Part shown: piece after piece, positions 1 to 8,187 of the stretch
Numbering within the stretch: the first letter of the stretch is position 1
Layout of the letters: the number at the start of each line of letters is the position of its first letter
NCBI RefSeq assembly: GCF_019203985.1
Contig: NZ_JAGSPD010000006.1
Location: forward strand, 186,001-250,000
Reading direction: 5' to 3'
Source: Winogradskyella luteola
Lineage (GTDB): Bacteria; Bacteroidota; Bacteroidia; Flavobacteriales; Flavobacteriaceae
Length of the DNA: 64,000 nucleotides
Notes under the pieces: model-generated
What the model was told of the DNA's origin: nothing
What the model saw: only the letters and a program-made list of their open reading frames with translations
The model's database searches: none
Program-made: the position numbers and the translations under genes

Positions 1-321
1 GGAGCGTTTCATTCTCCATTGATGGAACCCGCAAGAGAAGAACTTGCAGCTGCCATAGAAAACACAACTTTTAGTACGCCTAATTGCCCAATATACCAAA
101 ATGTAACGGCTTCAGCTATTACTGACGAAAATGAAATAAAAGCTAATTTAATTTCCCAATTAACTGCCCCTGTGCGCTGGACTCAATCAGTACAGCAAAT
201 GATTACTGACGGAGCAACCCATTTTACCGAAGTTGGCCCTGGGAAAGTTTTACAAGGCTTAGTTAAAAAAATAAACAGAGAAGCAGAAACTGCTTCAGCA
301 ATGTTTGAAACTAACGCCTAA
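1..321 (+). CDS. fabD: Malonyl-CoA:ACP transacylase, C-terminal part (partial at window start)
   Basis: This is the C-terminal third of FabD, which transfers malonyl groups from CoA to acyl carrier protein for fatty-acid synthesis in the cytosol. The reading frame is open from base 1 and begins with GAFHSPLM, the conserved motif carrying the catalytic His of the Ser-His pair. The later motif VGPGKVLQGLVKK is the usual FabD C-terminal signature. The serine-containing GHSLG half lies before the window. A stop at 319-321 is followed 11 bases later by lspA on the same strand, so the two may be co-transcribed. Family assignment is firm; only the true start is unseen. Confidence 0.95.
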   Translation, partial: GAFHSPLMEPAREELAAAIENTTFSTPNCPIYQNVTASAITDENEIKANLISQLTAPVRWTQSVQQMITDGATHFTEVGPGKVLQGLVKKINREAETASAMFETNA

Positions 322-332
322 ACTTACCTGCT

Positions 333-830
333 TTGAATAGAAATGTCTTTATTACGCTACTTATAGTTTTCAATATTGCTATTGACCAAATTTCTAAAGT
401 TATCGTAAGAAATAATATGGTACAAGGAGCTAGAGGTCAAATTGATGTTATTGAAGATTACTTTCAATTGATTTGGGTTGAAAACAAAGGCGCTTTCCTT
501 GGTATGGGAAGTGACATGAATCCTACACTTCGCCTTATTTTTCTTTTAATTTTACCTACTGCTGTACTCATATATGTGATATACTATATTGTAAAAACAA
601 AAGAATTAGATCGCCTAAGTGTAATAGCATTTTGCTGTATTATCGGCGGTGGTATTGCTAATGTTTTTGACCGCATTGTTTTTGGCGAAGTCACCGACTT
701 TTTCTTTATTAAAATTACGGACAGTATAAAAACAGGCATCTTCAATGTAGCTGATCTTTCTGTAACCACAGGTATGATAATGCTACTTTTCAGTGGTGTG
801 CTTAATAAAAAAGAAGGAAAATCTGCTTAA
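333..830 (+). CDS. lspA: Lipoprotein signal peptidase (signal peptidase II)
   Basis: LspA is the inner-membrane aspartyl protease that removes signal peptides from prolipoproteins, which this genome encodes in large numbers. The 165-residue product has four hydrophobic segments. The catalytic aspartates are visible as Asp113 in NVFDR and Asp141 in FNVADL. An early Asp18 with Lys22 (DQISK) and the Asn51/Gly53 stretch ENKGAFLG also match the family. Translation appears to start at a TTG codon at 333, because no in-frame ATG gives a full first transmembrane helix. Its stop overlaps by three bases the stop of a convergent small gene. Confidence 0.95.
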   Translation: MNRNVFITLLIVFNIAIDQISKVIVRNNMVQGARGQIDVIEDYFQLIWVENKGAFLGMGSDMNPTLRLIFLLILPTAVLIYVIYYIVKTKELDRLSVIAFCCIIGGGIANVFDRIVFGEVTDFFFIKITDSIKTGIFNVADLSVTTGMIMLLFSGVLNKKEGKSA

Positions 831-1018
831 CGTGCCAGTTGACAGTCTTCGCAATCTTTAACCTCTCCATAATACGTTTCGCGATATTTATGGAGTGTTT
901 TAATCGGAATATTTAAGAATTGTTTTTTTATATAGGTGACTTTTGTAGACAATACACCCATTTGTTTTGAAAATCGACCTTCTTGCTTGGTCTCTCTTTT
1001 TATGCTTATCAATTTCAT
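827..1018 (-). CDS. Small basic protein of unknown function (63 aa)
   Basis: This 63-residue ORF starts with ATG and fills the space after lspA, ending tail to tail with it. The product is Lys/Arg-rich and has a C-terminal pair of cysteines in DCEDCQLAR, with no signal peptide or membrane helix. The composition looks like real protein and there is no larger ORF on the opposite strand. I recall similar short proteins in other Flavobacteriaceae, but cannot verify this here. No function can be assigned. Confidence 0.6.
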   Translation of the reverse strand: MKLISIKRETKQEGRFSKQMGVLSTKVTYIKKQFLNIPIKTLHKYRETYYGEVKDCEDCQLAR

Positions 1019-1195
1019 GCTTATTCAATTATCATTAGGCACAAAACAACAAAGACGAACAACCAATGCCAAGAAATAAGTGTTAAAATAGGGTTAAGTT
1101 TTTTTACGATTATCATATTGAAAATCAATATCTCAAACCTTTAATAGATTCACAAGGGAGACAAAAAATCGTTAAAAGATTTACAATTCAAAAAA

Positions 1196-2476
1196 TTACT
1201 GATTTTTATAAATCTTACCATTTTTCATCACAAAAGTGACGTTTTCCATAGTAGATATATCCTTCGTTGGATCATTATCAACAGCCACAATGTCTGCCAA
1301 ATAACCTGATTTAATTTGTCCTAATTGATCTTCCATTTTTAAAATCATGGCATTAGTAACTGTCGCACTCTGTATGGTTTCCATAGCTGGCATACCAGCT
1401 TCGACCATATAGCCAAACTCTTTTCCATTGTCTCCATGATAAAAAACAGCAGCGTCAGTACCAAAGGCTATACCTACACCAGCTTTGTAAGCTCTACCAA
1501 ACATATCCTGAATTTTAGGGCCAATATCTAAGGCTTTTGGCACAACAATTTCTGGATAGTAACCTTTAATTTTTGCTTTTTCAGACACAAACTTTCCAGC
1601 GGTTATGGTCGGCACTAAATATACGTCGTGTTTCTTCATGAGTTCCACAGTTTCTGCACTCATTAGAGTGCCGTGCTCTATGGTTTTTACTCCACCTAAA
1701 ATTGCACGTTGCATTCCTTCGTCTCCATGAGCGTGCGCAGCAACATGAAATCCATAATCCTTGGCCGTATCGCAAATGGCTTTAATTTCTTCTATGGTAA
1801 ACTGAGGGTTCTGTCCACTTTTGGCAACACTCAATACACCTCCTGTGGCTGTAATTTTTATTAAGTCTGCTCCATTTTTGTAACGCTGTCTTACTGCTTT
1901 TTTAGCATCTTCTACACCATTAACAACACCTTCCTTTGGCCCTGGATTGCCCATTAGGCTTTTCTTTGCGCCATTAGTTGGGTCTGCATGACCACCTGTA
2001 GTAGCTAAAGCTTTTTCTGCTGTAAAAATTCTTGGCCCATCAACCTTACCTGCATTAATTGCATTTCTGAGTGATACATTTACACCAGATCCACCTAAAT
2101 CTCTTACGGTTGTAAACCCATTCATTAAAGTTATTTCAGCATATTTCACTGAACCTAAAGCTACATCTGCATCATTCTGCGTATAAGCCTGAAGGTACTT
2201 TTTCGGATTGGTTTCTGACTCAATATGTACGTGCATATCTATTAAACCAGGCATTACGGTTTTAGACTTTAAATCGATTATACTATCATTAGAATTTTTT
2301 GGATTTTTATAACCATCTTCAACCGAAATAATTTTATTTACAGAAACCACAACAGTTTTCTCGGTAAGTATCTTTCCGGATTTAGTATCAATTAACTTTC
2401 CACAATGCAAATAAGTATTTTGAGCAGTTACTGTAAACGAAATTAACAATACTAGAATTCTGATAAATGGTTTCAT
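1196..2476 (-). CDS. Secreted metal-dependent amidohydrolase (imidazolonepropionase/prolidase-like)
   Basis: The 426-residue product starts with a Sec signal peptide (MKPFIRILVLLISFTVTAQ) and has an amidohydrolase-superfamily TIM barrel. Metal-ligand motifs are in the expected order: MPGLIDMHVHI, a candidate carboxylate-Lys site in ADLIKITATGG, HVAAHAHGDEG, IEHG and FGTDA. The C-terminal GYLADIVAVDNDP is the small beta domain that closes these enzymes. Relatives hydrolyse Xaa-Pro dipeptides or cyclic amides in the periplasm; the substrate cannot be read from sequence. It is the last gene of a degT-like/galE/amidohydrolase unit, 7 bases after galE, although its function seems unrelated to sugar nucleotides. 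Confidence 0.85.
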   Translation of the reverse strand: MKPFIRILVLLISFTVTAQNTYLHCGKLIDTKSGKILTEKTVVVSVNKIISVEDGYKNPKNSNDSIIDLKSKTVMPGLIDMHVHIESETNPKKYLQAYTQNDADVALGSVKYAEITLMNGFTTVRDLGGSGVNVSLRNAINAGKVDGPRIFTAEKALATTGGHADPTNGAKKSLMGNPGPKEGVVNGVEDAKKAVRQRYKNGADLIKITATGGVLSVAKSGQNPQFTIEEIKAICDTAKDYGFHVAAHAHGDEGMQRAILGGVKTIEHGTLMSAETVELMKKHDVYLVPTITAGKFVSEKAKIKGYYPEIVVPKALDIGPKIQDMFGRAYKAGVGIAFGTDAAVFYHGDNGKEFGYMVEAGMPAMETIQSATVTNAMILKMEDQLGQIKSGYLADIVAVDNDPTKDISTMENVTFVMKNGKIYKNQ

Positions 2477-2483
2477 ATTATGT

Positions 2484-3503
2484 TTATTTATTCCTGATTT
2501 TTTGTTCCCATTTCCACGCAGAATTCATGCCATCATCAAGTGTTAATAGGGTCTTCCAACCTAAAACATCATTAGCCTTATTAGTATCTGCATAAGCTGA
2601 AATTACATCTCCCGCTCTTCTTGCCACTATTTTATAGTTTAACTTTTTACTTGAAACACTTTCAAATGACTTAATAGCTTCTAAAACTGAGCTTCCTTTT
2701 CCGGTTCCAAGGTTGAAAAATTCAAAATTTGAATTGTTCTTTTCGGATATTAAACGCTGTAAAGCAACAACATGTGCTTTTGCTAAATCTACAACATGGA
2801 TATAGTCTCTAATGCAGGTACCATCTGGTGTTGGGTAATCTCCTCCAAAAACAGAAAGCTGCTCGCGTATTCCAATAGCAGTTTGTGTAATAAATGGCAC
2901 TAAATTTTGTGGTACGCCGATTGGCAATTCACCTATTTCGGCTGATGGATGTGCACCGATGGGATTAAAGTAACGTAGTGCTATACAATTAAGTTTCTCA
3001 TTAACTTTACAGGTATCCTTTATGATTTCCTCGCCAATCTGTTTTGTGTTTCCATAAGGAGATTCAGCTGGTTTTACTGGTGCATTTTCAGTAATAGGCA
3101 ATTCATCTGCCTGACCATAAACTGTGCATGAGGAACTAAATATAAAATTCTGCAGATTGAGCTGATTCATCTCCTGAAGCACATACACCAAAGTATTAAT
3201 GTTATTTTCATAATACATTAAAGGATTATTTACACTTTCGCCTACAGCTTTGCTTGCTGCAAAATGGATAACTCCAACAATGTCGTTATGTTTTTTAAAA
3301 AATGACTTAACATCACCCTTGATTTTAAGGTCTAGCTTTTCAAAATAGGGTTTTTTGCCTGTAATGGCTGCTATACCGTCTAAGACCTCAACGGATGAGT
3401 TACTTAAGTTATCTATAATGACGACCTCATAGCCTTCATTTTGTAATTCTACAACGGTATGCGAACCGATAAAGCCTAAGCCACCAGTAACTAAAATCTT
3501 CAT
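2484..3503 (-). CDS. galE: UDP-glucose 4-epimerase
   Basis: GalE interconverts UDP-glucose and UDP-galactose using bound NAD. The 339-residue protein has the extended-SDR Rossmann motif MKILVTGGLGFIGSHT at its N-terminus and the catalytic Tyr150-x3-Lys154 pair in SPYGNTK, with the Ser/Thr of SSSCTVYG at about 124-129. NPIGAHPSAEIGE and IRDYIHVVDLA are typical GalE substrate-side motifs. I chose the ATG at 3503 because the GxxGxxG motif then sits at residues 7-13; an alternative ATG three codons upstream overlaps the previous gene. It follows the aminotransferase gene by one base, so the two are almost certainly translated together for surface-polysaccharide precursor supply. Confidence 0.94.
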   Translation of the reverse strand: MKILVTGGLGFIGSHTVVELQNEGYEVVIIDNLSNSSVEVLDGIAAITGKKPYFEKLDLKIKGDVKSFFKKHNDIVGVIHFAASKAVGESVNNPLMYYENNINTLVYVLQEMNQLNLQNFIFSSSCTVYGQADELPITENAPVKPAESPYGNTKQIGEEIIKDTCKVNEKLNCIALRYFNPIGAHPSAEIGELPIGVPQNLVPFITQTAIGIREQLSVFGGDYPTPDGTCIRDYIHVVDLAKAHVVALQRLISEKNNSNFEFFNLGTGKGSSVLEAIKSFESVSSKKLNYKIVARRAGDVISAYADTNKANDVLGWKTLLTLDDGMNSAWKWEQKIRNK

Positions 3504-3504
3504 A

Positions 3505-4665
3505 TTAAGCATTGCTGTTTATAAAATTAAGCACTGTAGTTGTGATGAATTCAATTTGCTCATCATCCAATTCTGTATGCATTGGTAGAGAAATTACAGA
3601 TTTTACCAATTGATTGGTAACTTTAAAATCGTCTTCATTGTAACGCTCGTCAGCATAAGCTTTTTGGAGGTGCAATGGAATAGGATAATAAACCCCACAA
3701 GGAATATTGTGCGCTTGCAAATGTGCTACTAAAGCATCTCTATCTACATCCTTTAGCTTTAGAGTGTATTGATGAAACACATGGCAATCACAAGTATCAC
3801 AGATACCTTTACAGCTAGTTCTTCCACTAGGAGTCGTAATTTTGGGATGGTTTTTAAAAGCTTCAGAATATTTTCTTGCCGCATTTCGTCTTGCCGCATT
3901 ATAACTATCTAAGTGTGGAAGTTTAGCATCTAAAACTGCCGCTTGTATAGAATCTAATCTGGAGTTTACCCCAACCACATCATGATGATAACGCTTATAC
4001 ATACCATGATTTACAATACCTCTTATAGTGTGCGCTAAATCGTCTTCATTGGTAAAAATAGCTCCACCATCACCATAACATCCCAAATTTTTAGATGGGA
4101 AAAAGGATGTTGAAGCTACATGACCTATTGCACCTGTTTTTGTTTTAGAACCATCTTTGTGCGTATAATCGGCTCCTATGCCTTGAGCATTATCCTCAAT
4201 GACATATAAGTTATGTTTTTTAGCTAATGCCATAATAGCATCCATATCTGCTGCCAATCCGAATAGGTGAACAGGCACTATTGCTTTAGTTTTTGGTGTA
4301 ATGGCTTTTTCGATTGCATCAACATCAATGTTGAAACTTACCGGGTCTACATCAACTAAAACTGGCGTTAACTGCAATAAAGCTATGACCTCTACCGTTG
4401 CTGCAAATGTAAAATCTGCCGTAATAACTTCATCACCTGGCTGTAAACCTAAACCCATCATGGCAATTTGAAGTGCGTCCGTTCCATTAGCACACGGGAT
4501 AACATTTTTTACACCGAGATAATCTTCAAGATTTTTTTGAAATTGATGTACTTTTGGACCATTTATAAATGCTGCGCTATCCATTACCTCTTGAATTGAA
4601 GGGTCTACAACAGCTTTAATTTTTGCGTATTGACCCTGAAGGTCAACCATTTGAATTTTTTTCAT
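3505..4665 (-). CDS. DegT/DnrJ/EryC1/StrS-family sugar aminotransferase
   Basis: This is a PLP-dependent nucleotide-sugar aminotransferase of 386 residues, the WbpE-like type used to make amino sugars for lipopolysaccharide or capsule. The PLP lysine is Lys192 in SFFPSKNLGCYGDGG, and Asp158 in VIEDNAQ binds the pyridine nitrogen. The N-terminal MVDLQGQYAKIK and the HLFG stretch are typical of this branch. An unusual feature is a cluster of four cysteines at 285, 289, 292 and 294 (CKGICDTCDC) just before the HQYTLKL strand. It heads the minus-strand unit with galE and diverges from waaA. The exact sugar substrate is not identifiable. Confidence 0.9.
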   Translation of the reverse strand: MKKIQMVDLQGQYAKIKAVVDPSIQEVMDSAAFINGPKVHQFQKNLEDYLGVKNVIPCANGTDALQIAMMGLGLQPGDEVITADFTFAATVEVIALLQLTPVLVDVDPVSFNIDVDAIEKAITPKTKAIVPVHLFGLAADMDAIMALAKKHNLYVIEDNAQGIGADYTHKDGSKTKTGAIGHVASTSFFPSKNLGCYGDGGAIFTNEDDLAHTIRGIVNHGMYKRYHHDVVGVNSRLDSIQAAVLDAKLPHLDSYNAARRNAARKYSEAFKNHPKITTPSGRTSCKGICDTCDCHVFHQYTLKLKDVDRDALVAHLQAHNIPCGVYYPIPLHLQKAYADERYNEDDFKVTNQLVKSVISLPMHTELDDEQIEFITTTVLNFINSNA

Positions 4666-4786
4666 TCGGAAGATTATAATTTATATATACGACTTAGATC
4701 TAAGTCTTGAACGAAAATACAAAATTGTAATCGCTATGCCAATGCAATTAATTGAAAGTAATGTATTTTAGCACAAATCTTTACTA

Positions 4787-6022
4787 TTGAGAAGACTCTA
4801 CTCCATAGGAATTTATATAGCCCATTTTGTCATTGGGCTTTTATCGCTCTTTAATTCAAAATTAAAATTAGGTGTTGATGGAAGGAAAGAAACTTTCCAA
4901 AAATTAAGAAATTCTATAAAACCAAACGATAAAACCTTTTGGTTTCATTGTGCTTCGCTTGGAGAGTACGAGCAAGGTCTCCCAGTTTTTGAGGCTCTAA
5001 AAGCCAAGTATACTGACTATAAAATTGTTTTATCCTTCTTTTCACCATCGGGTTATGAGATTAGAAAAAACACAAAGGTTGCTGATGTCGTAGTTTATCT
5101 TCCCCTAGATACTAAAACAAATGCCAAACGTTTTTTGGATATCGTAAATCCAGATTATATCATCTTTGTGAAGTATGAAATTTGGCCAAATTTCTTATCA
5201 GAAATAAAAAGGCGAGACCTAAATACTATACTCATTTCAGCTGTTTTTAGAACACATCAGAGCTTTTTTAAATGGTATGGCGATTTTATGCGATCATCCT
5301 TATTTGCTTTCAACCATATTTTTACGCAGGATAAAAACTCTAAAGAATTGCTTAAAAGCATAAGGTATGATAATGTCTCTGTCTCTGGTGACACACGTTT
5401 TGATCGTGTTTCGAATCAATTAAACATTAATAATACAGTCAATTTTATAGAAGATTTTAAGAACAACAAAACATGTATTGTTCTTGGAAGCACTTGGCCA
5501 GAAGATGATAAACTCTACATAGATTATATTAATGAAAACTCAGCCCAAGATCTAAAGTTTGTTATTGCACCACATAATATTAAGCCCAATTACATTCAGT
5601 CTTTAAAGTCTCAGCTTAAAATAAAAACACTATGTTTTTCAGAAATGAACAACAAAACGCTTTCGGAAGCTAAAGTATTTATTTTAGATACTATTGGCTA
5701 TTTGAGTAAAGTGTATAGTTATGCAGATATTGCGTATGTTGGTGGAGCTGCAGGAAATACAGGTTTACACAATATACTAGAGCCTGCGGTTTTTGGTATT
5801 CCCATATTGATTGGTAAAAACCATGAAAAGTTTCCAGAGGCTAAAAAGCTTATAGAGCTAAACGGGGTGACATCTGTTACAAATATTTCAGAATTTGAAA
5901 CTGCAATAAATACTCTAGTATCAAACAAAGAAATAAGAGAGCAACAAGGTAAAATCAACAAGCTCTTTATTGAAAAAAATAAAGGTGCTGTCATCCAAAT
6001 CCTTGATTACATACGTATATAA
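4787..6022 (+). CDS. waaA: 3-deoxy-D-manno-octulosonic acid (Kdo) transferase
   Basis: WaaA (KdtA) adds Kdo from CMP-Kdo to lipid A precursors at the inner-membrane face. The 411-residue protein has an N-terminal membrane anchor (about residues 5-22), the conserved FHCASLGEYEQ motif with the catalytic Glu, VYLPLDT, and the GT-B C-terminal motifs GSTWPEDD, APHN, YVGGAAGNTGLHNILEP and GKNHEKFPEA. Start is a TTG at 4787; no ATG lies nearby in frame and the anchor begins directly after it. It diverges from the DegT-like aminotransferase gene with a 121-base spacer, fitting an envelope-polysaccharide neighbourhood. Confidence 0.94.
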   Translation: MRRLYSIGIYIAHFVIGLLSLFNSKLKLGVDGRKETFQKLRNSIKPNDKTFWFHCASLGEYEQGLPVFEALKAKYTDYKIVLSFFSPSGYEIRKNTKVADVVVYLPLDTKTNAKRFLDIVNPDYIIFVKYEIWPNFLSEIKRRDLNTILISAVFRTHQSFFKWYGDFMRSSLFAFNHIFTQDKNSKELLKSIRYDNVSVSGDTRFDRVSNQLNINNTVNFIEDFKNNKTCIVLGSTWPEDDKLYIDYINENSAQDLKFVIAPHNIKPNYIQSLKSQLKIKTLCFSEMNNKTLSEAKVFILDTIGYLSKVYSYADIAYVGGAAGNTGLHNILEPAVFGIPILIGKNHEKFPEAKKLIELNGVTSVTNISEFETAINTLVSNKEIREQQGKINKLFIEKNKGAVIQILDYIRI

Positions 6023-6053
6023 GCCTAATTATAATACTAATACCAATGAAATA

Positions 6054-6085
6054 TTGTTAAAGTTTCATTAAAATTAGTATTTTCG
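6054..6085 (+). promoter_or_regulatory. Candidate Bacteroidota promoter upstream of the lipoprotein pair
   Basis: TTG at 6054-6056 is followed after 21 bases by TATTTTCG at 6078-6085, close to the Bacteroidota pattern TTTG-N19-21-TAnnTTTG. It sits about 35 bases before the first small lipoprotein gene. The -7 box deviates at one position, so this is a moderate match. Confidence 0.4.
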
Positions 6086-6119
6086 TACATTAACAACAAT
6101 TAACACTAAAACTATTAAA

Positions 6120-6353
6120 ATGAAAAAAGCTGTATTAAGTTTAGCCCTAGTTGCATTTTTGGGACTATCATTAAATTCTTGTAGAGAGACAAAAGAAGAA
6201 AAAATTGAAGTAACAGTTGAAAAAGCTGAAAAAGAAACAGAAGGAGCCTTAGAAAAAGCTGGTAAGGCTGTTGACAACGTTGTTGAAGAGACTAAAGAAG
6301 CTGGTGAAGCAGTAGAAGATGCTGTTGATGAGATAGACAACGACAATAACTAA
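6120..6353 (+). CDS. Small LEA-like charged lipoprotein (77 aa)
   Basis: A prolipoprotein of 77 residues. The signal MKKAVLSLALVAFLGLSLNS ends at the lipobox Cys21, followed by RETKEEK. The mature part is almost all Glu, Lys, Ala and Val in heptad/11-mer-like repeats that predict one long amphipathic helix, similar to LEA-like proteins or YtxH-type helices. Function is unknown; stress-related or envelope-spacer roles are guesses. It is a tandem paralogue of the next gene, with a near-identical signal peptide. Acidic residues soon after the Cys could act as a surface-export signal, as in Capnocytophaga, but this is inference. Confidence 0.85.
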   Translation: MKKAVLSLALVAFLGLSLNSCRETKEEKIEVTVEKAEKETEGALEKAGKAVDNVVEETKEAGEAVEDAVDEIDNDNN

Positions 6354-6388
6354 TTATCCTCAAATAAAATAGACTAAAGCTTTAACTA

Positions 6389-6844
6389 ATGAAAAAAATA
6401 ATTTTAAGTTTGACTCTAGTTGCATTTCTAGGGCTATCGTTGAATTCTTGTAAAGAAGCCGAGGAGAAAACCAAAGATGCAGTTGAAAATGCTAAAGGCA
6501 CTTCAAATGACATGGCAGATACTGTAAATGAAGCATTTGACCAAACCGTTGATGAAGCCAAGGATGCATTAGACACAGCTAAAGAAGCTGCCGACAAGGT
6601 TGTGGATGAAGCTAAGGAAGAATTAAAAAAAGCAGAAAAAGCGGCTAAGGAAGCAACTGGTGAAGCTAAAGTAAAAGCTGAAAAAGCTGTTGAGGCCGCA
6701 AAGGCCAATTTAGAAGCTGCAAAGAAGAAAGCTGATGAATTTGTTGGTGATGCTCGTGAGGACATCAAAGATGCAAAGGAAAATGCTGAAGAAGCAAAGA
6801 ATGATGCTATCGATGAAGCTGCTAAAAAAATGAAAGGGAACTAA
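6389..6844 (+). CDS. LEA-like coiled-coil lipoprotein (151 aa)
   Basis: This is the longer tandem paralogue of the preceding gene, 35 bases downstream. The signal MKKIILSLTLVAFLGLSLNS precedes lipobox Cys21 with KEAEEK after it. The mature 130 residues consist of Ala/Lys/Glu/Asp repeats of the types DEAKDALDTAKEA and VKAEKAVEAAKANLEAAKKK, with a clear 11-residue periodicity, giving a very hydrophilic single helix. No enzymatic motif is present. The unit ends at a strong hairpin terminator, so the pair probably forms its own operon. Substrate-free structural or desiccation/osmotic protection roles are possible but unproven. Confidence 0.87.
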   Translation: MKKIILSLTLVAFLGLSLNSCKEAEEKTKDAVENAKGTSNDMADTVNEAFDQTVDEAKDALDTAKEAADKVVDEAKEELKKAEKAAKEATGEAKVKAEKAVEAAKANLEAAKKKADEFVGDAREDIKDAKENAEEAKNDAIDEAAKKMKGN

Positions 6845-6861
6845 TTTTACCTTTTTGTTAT

Positions 6862-6894
6862 AAAAAAAGCCTGATGAAAAATCAGGCTTTTTTT
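6862..6894. terminator. Bidirectional intrinsic terminator
   Basis: A perfect hairpin AAAAAGCCTGAT/ATCAGGCTTTTT with a short A-rich loop is flanked by A and T runs on both sides. It lies between the convergent LEA-like lipoprotein and LacI genes, and slightly overlaps the LacI stop codon, so it can end transcription from both directions. Confidence 0.9.
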
Positions 6895-7900
6895 ATAATG
6901 AATTTTTTGACGACTCACTAAGCTTCAACTCACTTGGCACAATAACAGTCTGTGCCTTATGATTTTCTGTATTTAACCTTTCCAATAAAAGTTTTACAGA
7001 CATTTCACCAATGTCGTATGCTTTTTGATGTATAATTGAGATTTTAGGGCTAGACAATAGTTCTGTATGCTCGTAACCAAATCCTACAATAGATATATTA
7101 TTTGGAATCTCCCTACCCAATTTTTTAGCCATGTTGATAGCTACAATCCCTGTAATATGATCTATAGATATTATGGCATCAATTTCTGAGTTTTTACTCA
7201 AGTAAGTATGGATGCTTTTTTCAACATCAAGAGCATTATCGAGTTTTAAAATATTTGGTTTTAAGTTATACTTTTCGAGTGCTTTAGTATATCCTTTAAT
7301 TCTTAGTTTTCCGACACTGAGTTCTTCAATATTACTCACTAAAAGAATGTGTTTTCTACCTTCTTTTTCAATTAAATGTTCTGTAACTTCATAAACAGAT
7401 TGAAAGTCATCAACAATAACTTTATCGCACTTTATCTCATCTACAACCCTATCAAACATTAAAACAGGAATTTTACTGTCTAAAATTGTTTGAATATGAT
7501 TTATCTCCTGTTTTACCTGACCTTCTCTTGCCACAGCCATAATAAATCCATCAACACTACCATTAGATAATAGCTCAAGACTTCGTTTTTCTTTGTTCAA
7601 AGTTTCGTTAGAGAGACAAACGATTATATCATAATCATTGTTGGTAGCTGCCATTTCAATACCATGTAATACTTCTGCAAAAAAAGGATTGGTTACCGTT
7701 GGCAGGATAACACCAATAGTTCTTGTCTTATTGGTTTTTAATTGTTGTGCTATTCGGTTAGGCTTATAATTTAATTTTTCGGCCAGTTCATTAACACGTT
7801 TTTTAGTAGTATCACTTATTTCGTGACTGTCATTTAATGCTTTTGAAACTGTTGATACAGAAATATTAAGAAGCTTAGATAATTCTTTTAGAGTTGTCAT
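6893..7900 (-). CDS. LacI-family transcriptional regulator
   Basis: A 335-residue LacI/PurR-type repressor. Residues 3-22 form the helix-turn-helix (TLKELSKLLNISVSTVSKAL), followed by the hinge region KLNYKPNRIAQQLKTNKTRTIGVILP and a periplasmic-binding-protein-like sensor domain with VTNPFFAEVLHGIE and VDGFIMA. LacI members usually sense a small sugar or sugar phosphate. Its position at the downstream edge of the glucan utilisation region suggests that it monitors a cytosolic breakdown product, but the effector is unknown. A 6-bp-arm palindrome at 7931-7945, just upstream of its start, may be an autoregulatory operator. Confidence 0.9.
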   Translation of the reverse strand: MTTLKELSKLLNISVSTVSKALNDSHEISDTTKKRVNELAEKLNYKPNRIAQQLKTNKTRTIGVILPTVTNPFFAEVLHGIEMAATNNDYDIIVCLSNETLNKEKRSLELLSNGSVDGFIMAVAREGQVKQEINHIQTILDSKIPVLMFDRVVDEIKCDKVIVDDFQSVYEVTEHLIEKEGRKHILLVSNIEELSVGKLRIKGYTKALEKYNLKPNILKLDNALDVEKSIHTYLSKNSEIDAIISIDHITGIVAINMAKKLGREIPNNISIVGFGYEHTELLSSPKISIIHQKAYDIGEMSVKLLLERLNTENHKAQTVIVPSELKLSESSKNSL

Positions 7901-7930
7901 TTGATACTATTTTAGTATTAAGATTATAGC

Positions 7931-7945
7931 TTTACGTCTCGTAAA
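7931..7945. promoter_or_regulatory. Palindrome upstream of the LacI gene (candidate operator)
   Basis: TTTACG-tct-CGTAAA is a perfect inverted repeat 31 bases before the LacI start codon. Position and symmetry suit a repressor operator, possibly for the adjacent LacI protein. The odd 3-base spacer is not diagnostic, and no exact second copy was seen in the window. Confidence 0.35.
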
Positions 7946-8121
7946 AGTAAAATAAAACACATTTGTTTCATTAATTAAGTCGCTAACCCTTTGTTCATTT
8001 TTTATTTATTGATGCATTTCTTTGAAGTTGTCTCAATAAAAAAATAGTGCATGCCACATAGCATCACATCTCTTTTGAGCATTCAGTTTTTCATATAAAA
8101 TATATCCTGAAAGCGTATAGC

Positions 8122-8163
8122 AAAAAAAGAAGCATGTTTACATTTTAAACACGCTTCTTTTCG
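8122..8163 (-). terminator. Intrinsic terminator after the T9SS glycan-binding gene
   Basis: An 11-13 bp stem, AGAAGCATGTTTA against TAAACACGCTTCT (one wobble), with a 5-base loop is flanked by A and T tracts. On the minus strand it is followed by a T run, just beyond the stop of the CDS at 8188. It would end the minus-strand glucan transcripts. Confidence 0.8.
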
Positions 8164-8187
8164 CTCAATTCTATATATGATAATATT

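Noticed and set aside
1019..1195. Possible small RNA or regulatory region between the small basic gene and the amidohydrolase
   Set aside because: Only AT-rich sequence without a hairpin, promoter match or ORF was seen.
6074..6768. Antisense ORFs rich in Ser/Ala/Phe opposite the LEA-like lipoprotein genes
   Set aside because: They mirror the Ala/Lys/Glu repeats of the real genes, have low-complexity composition and no signals of their own.
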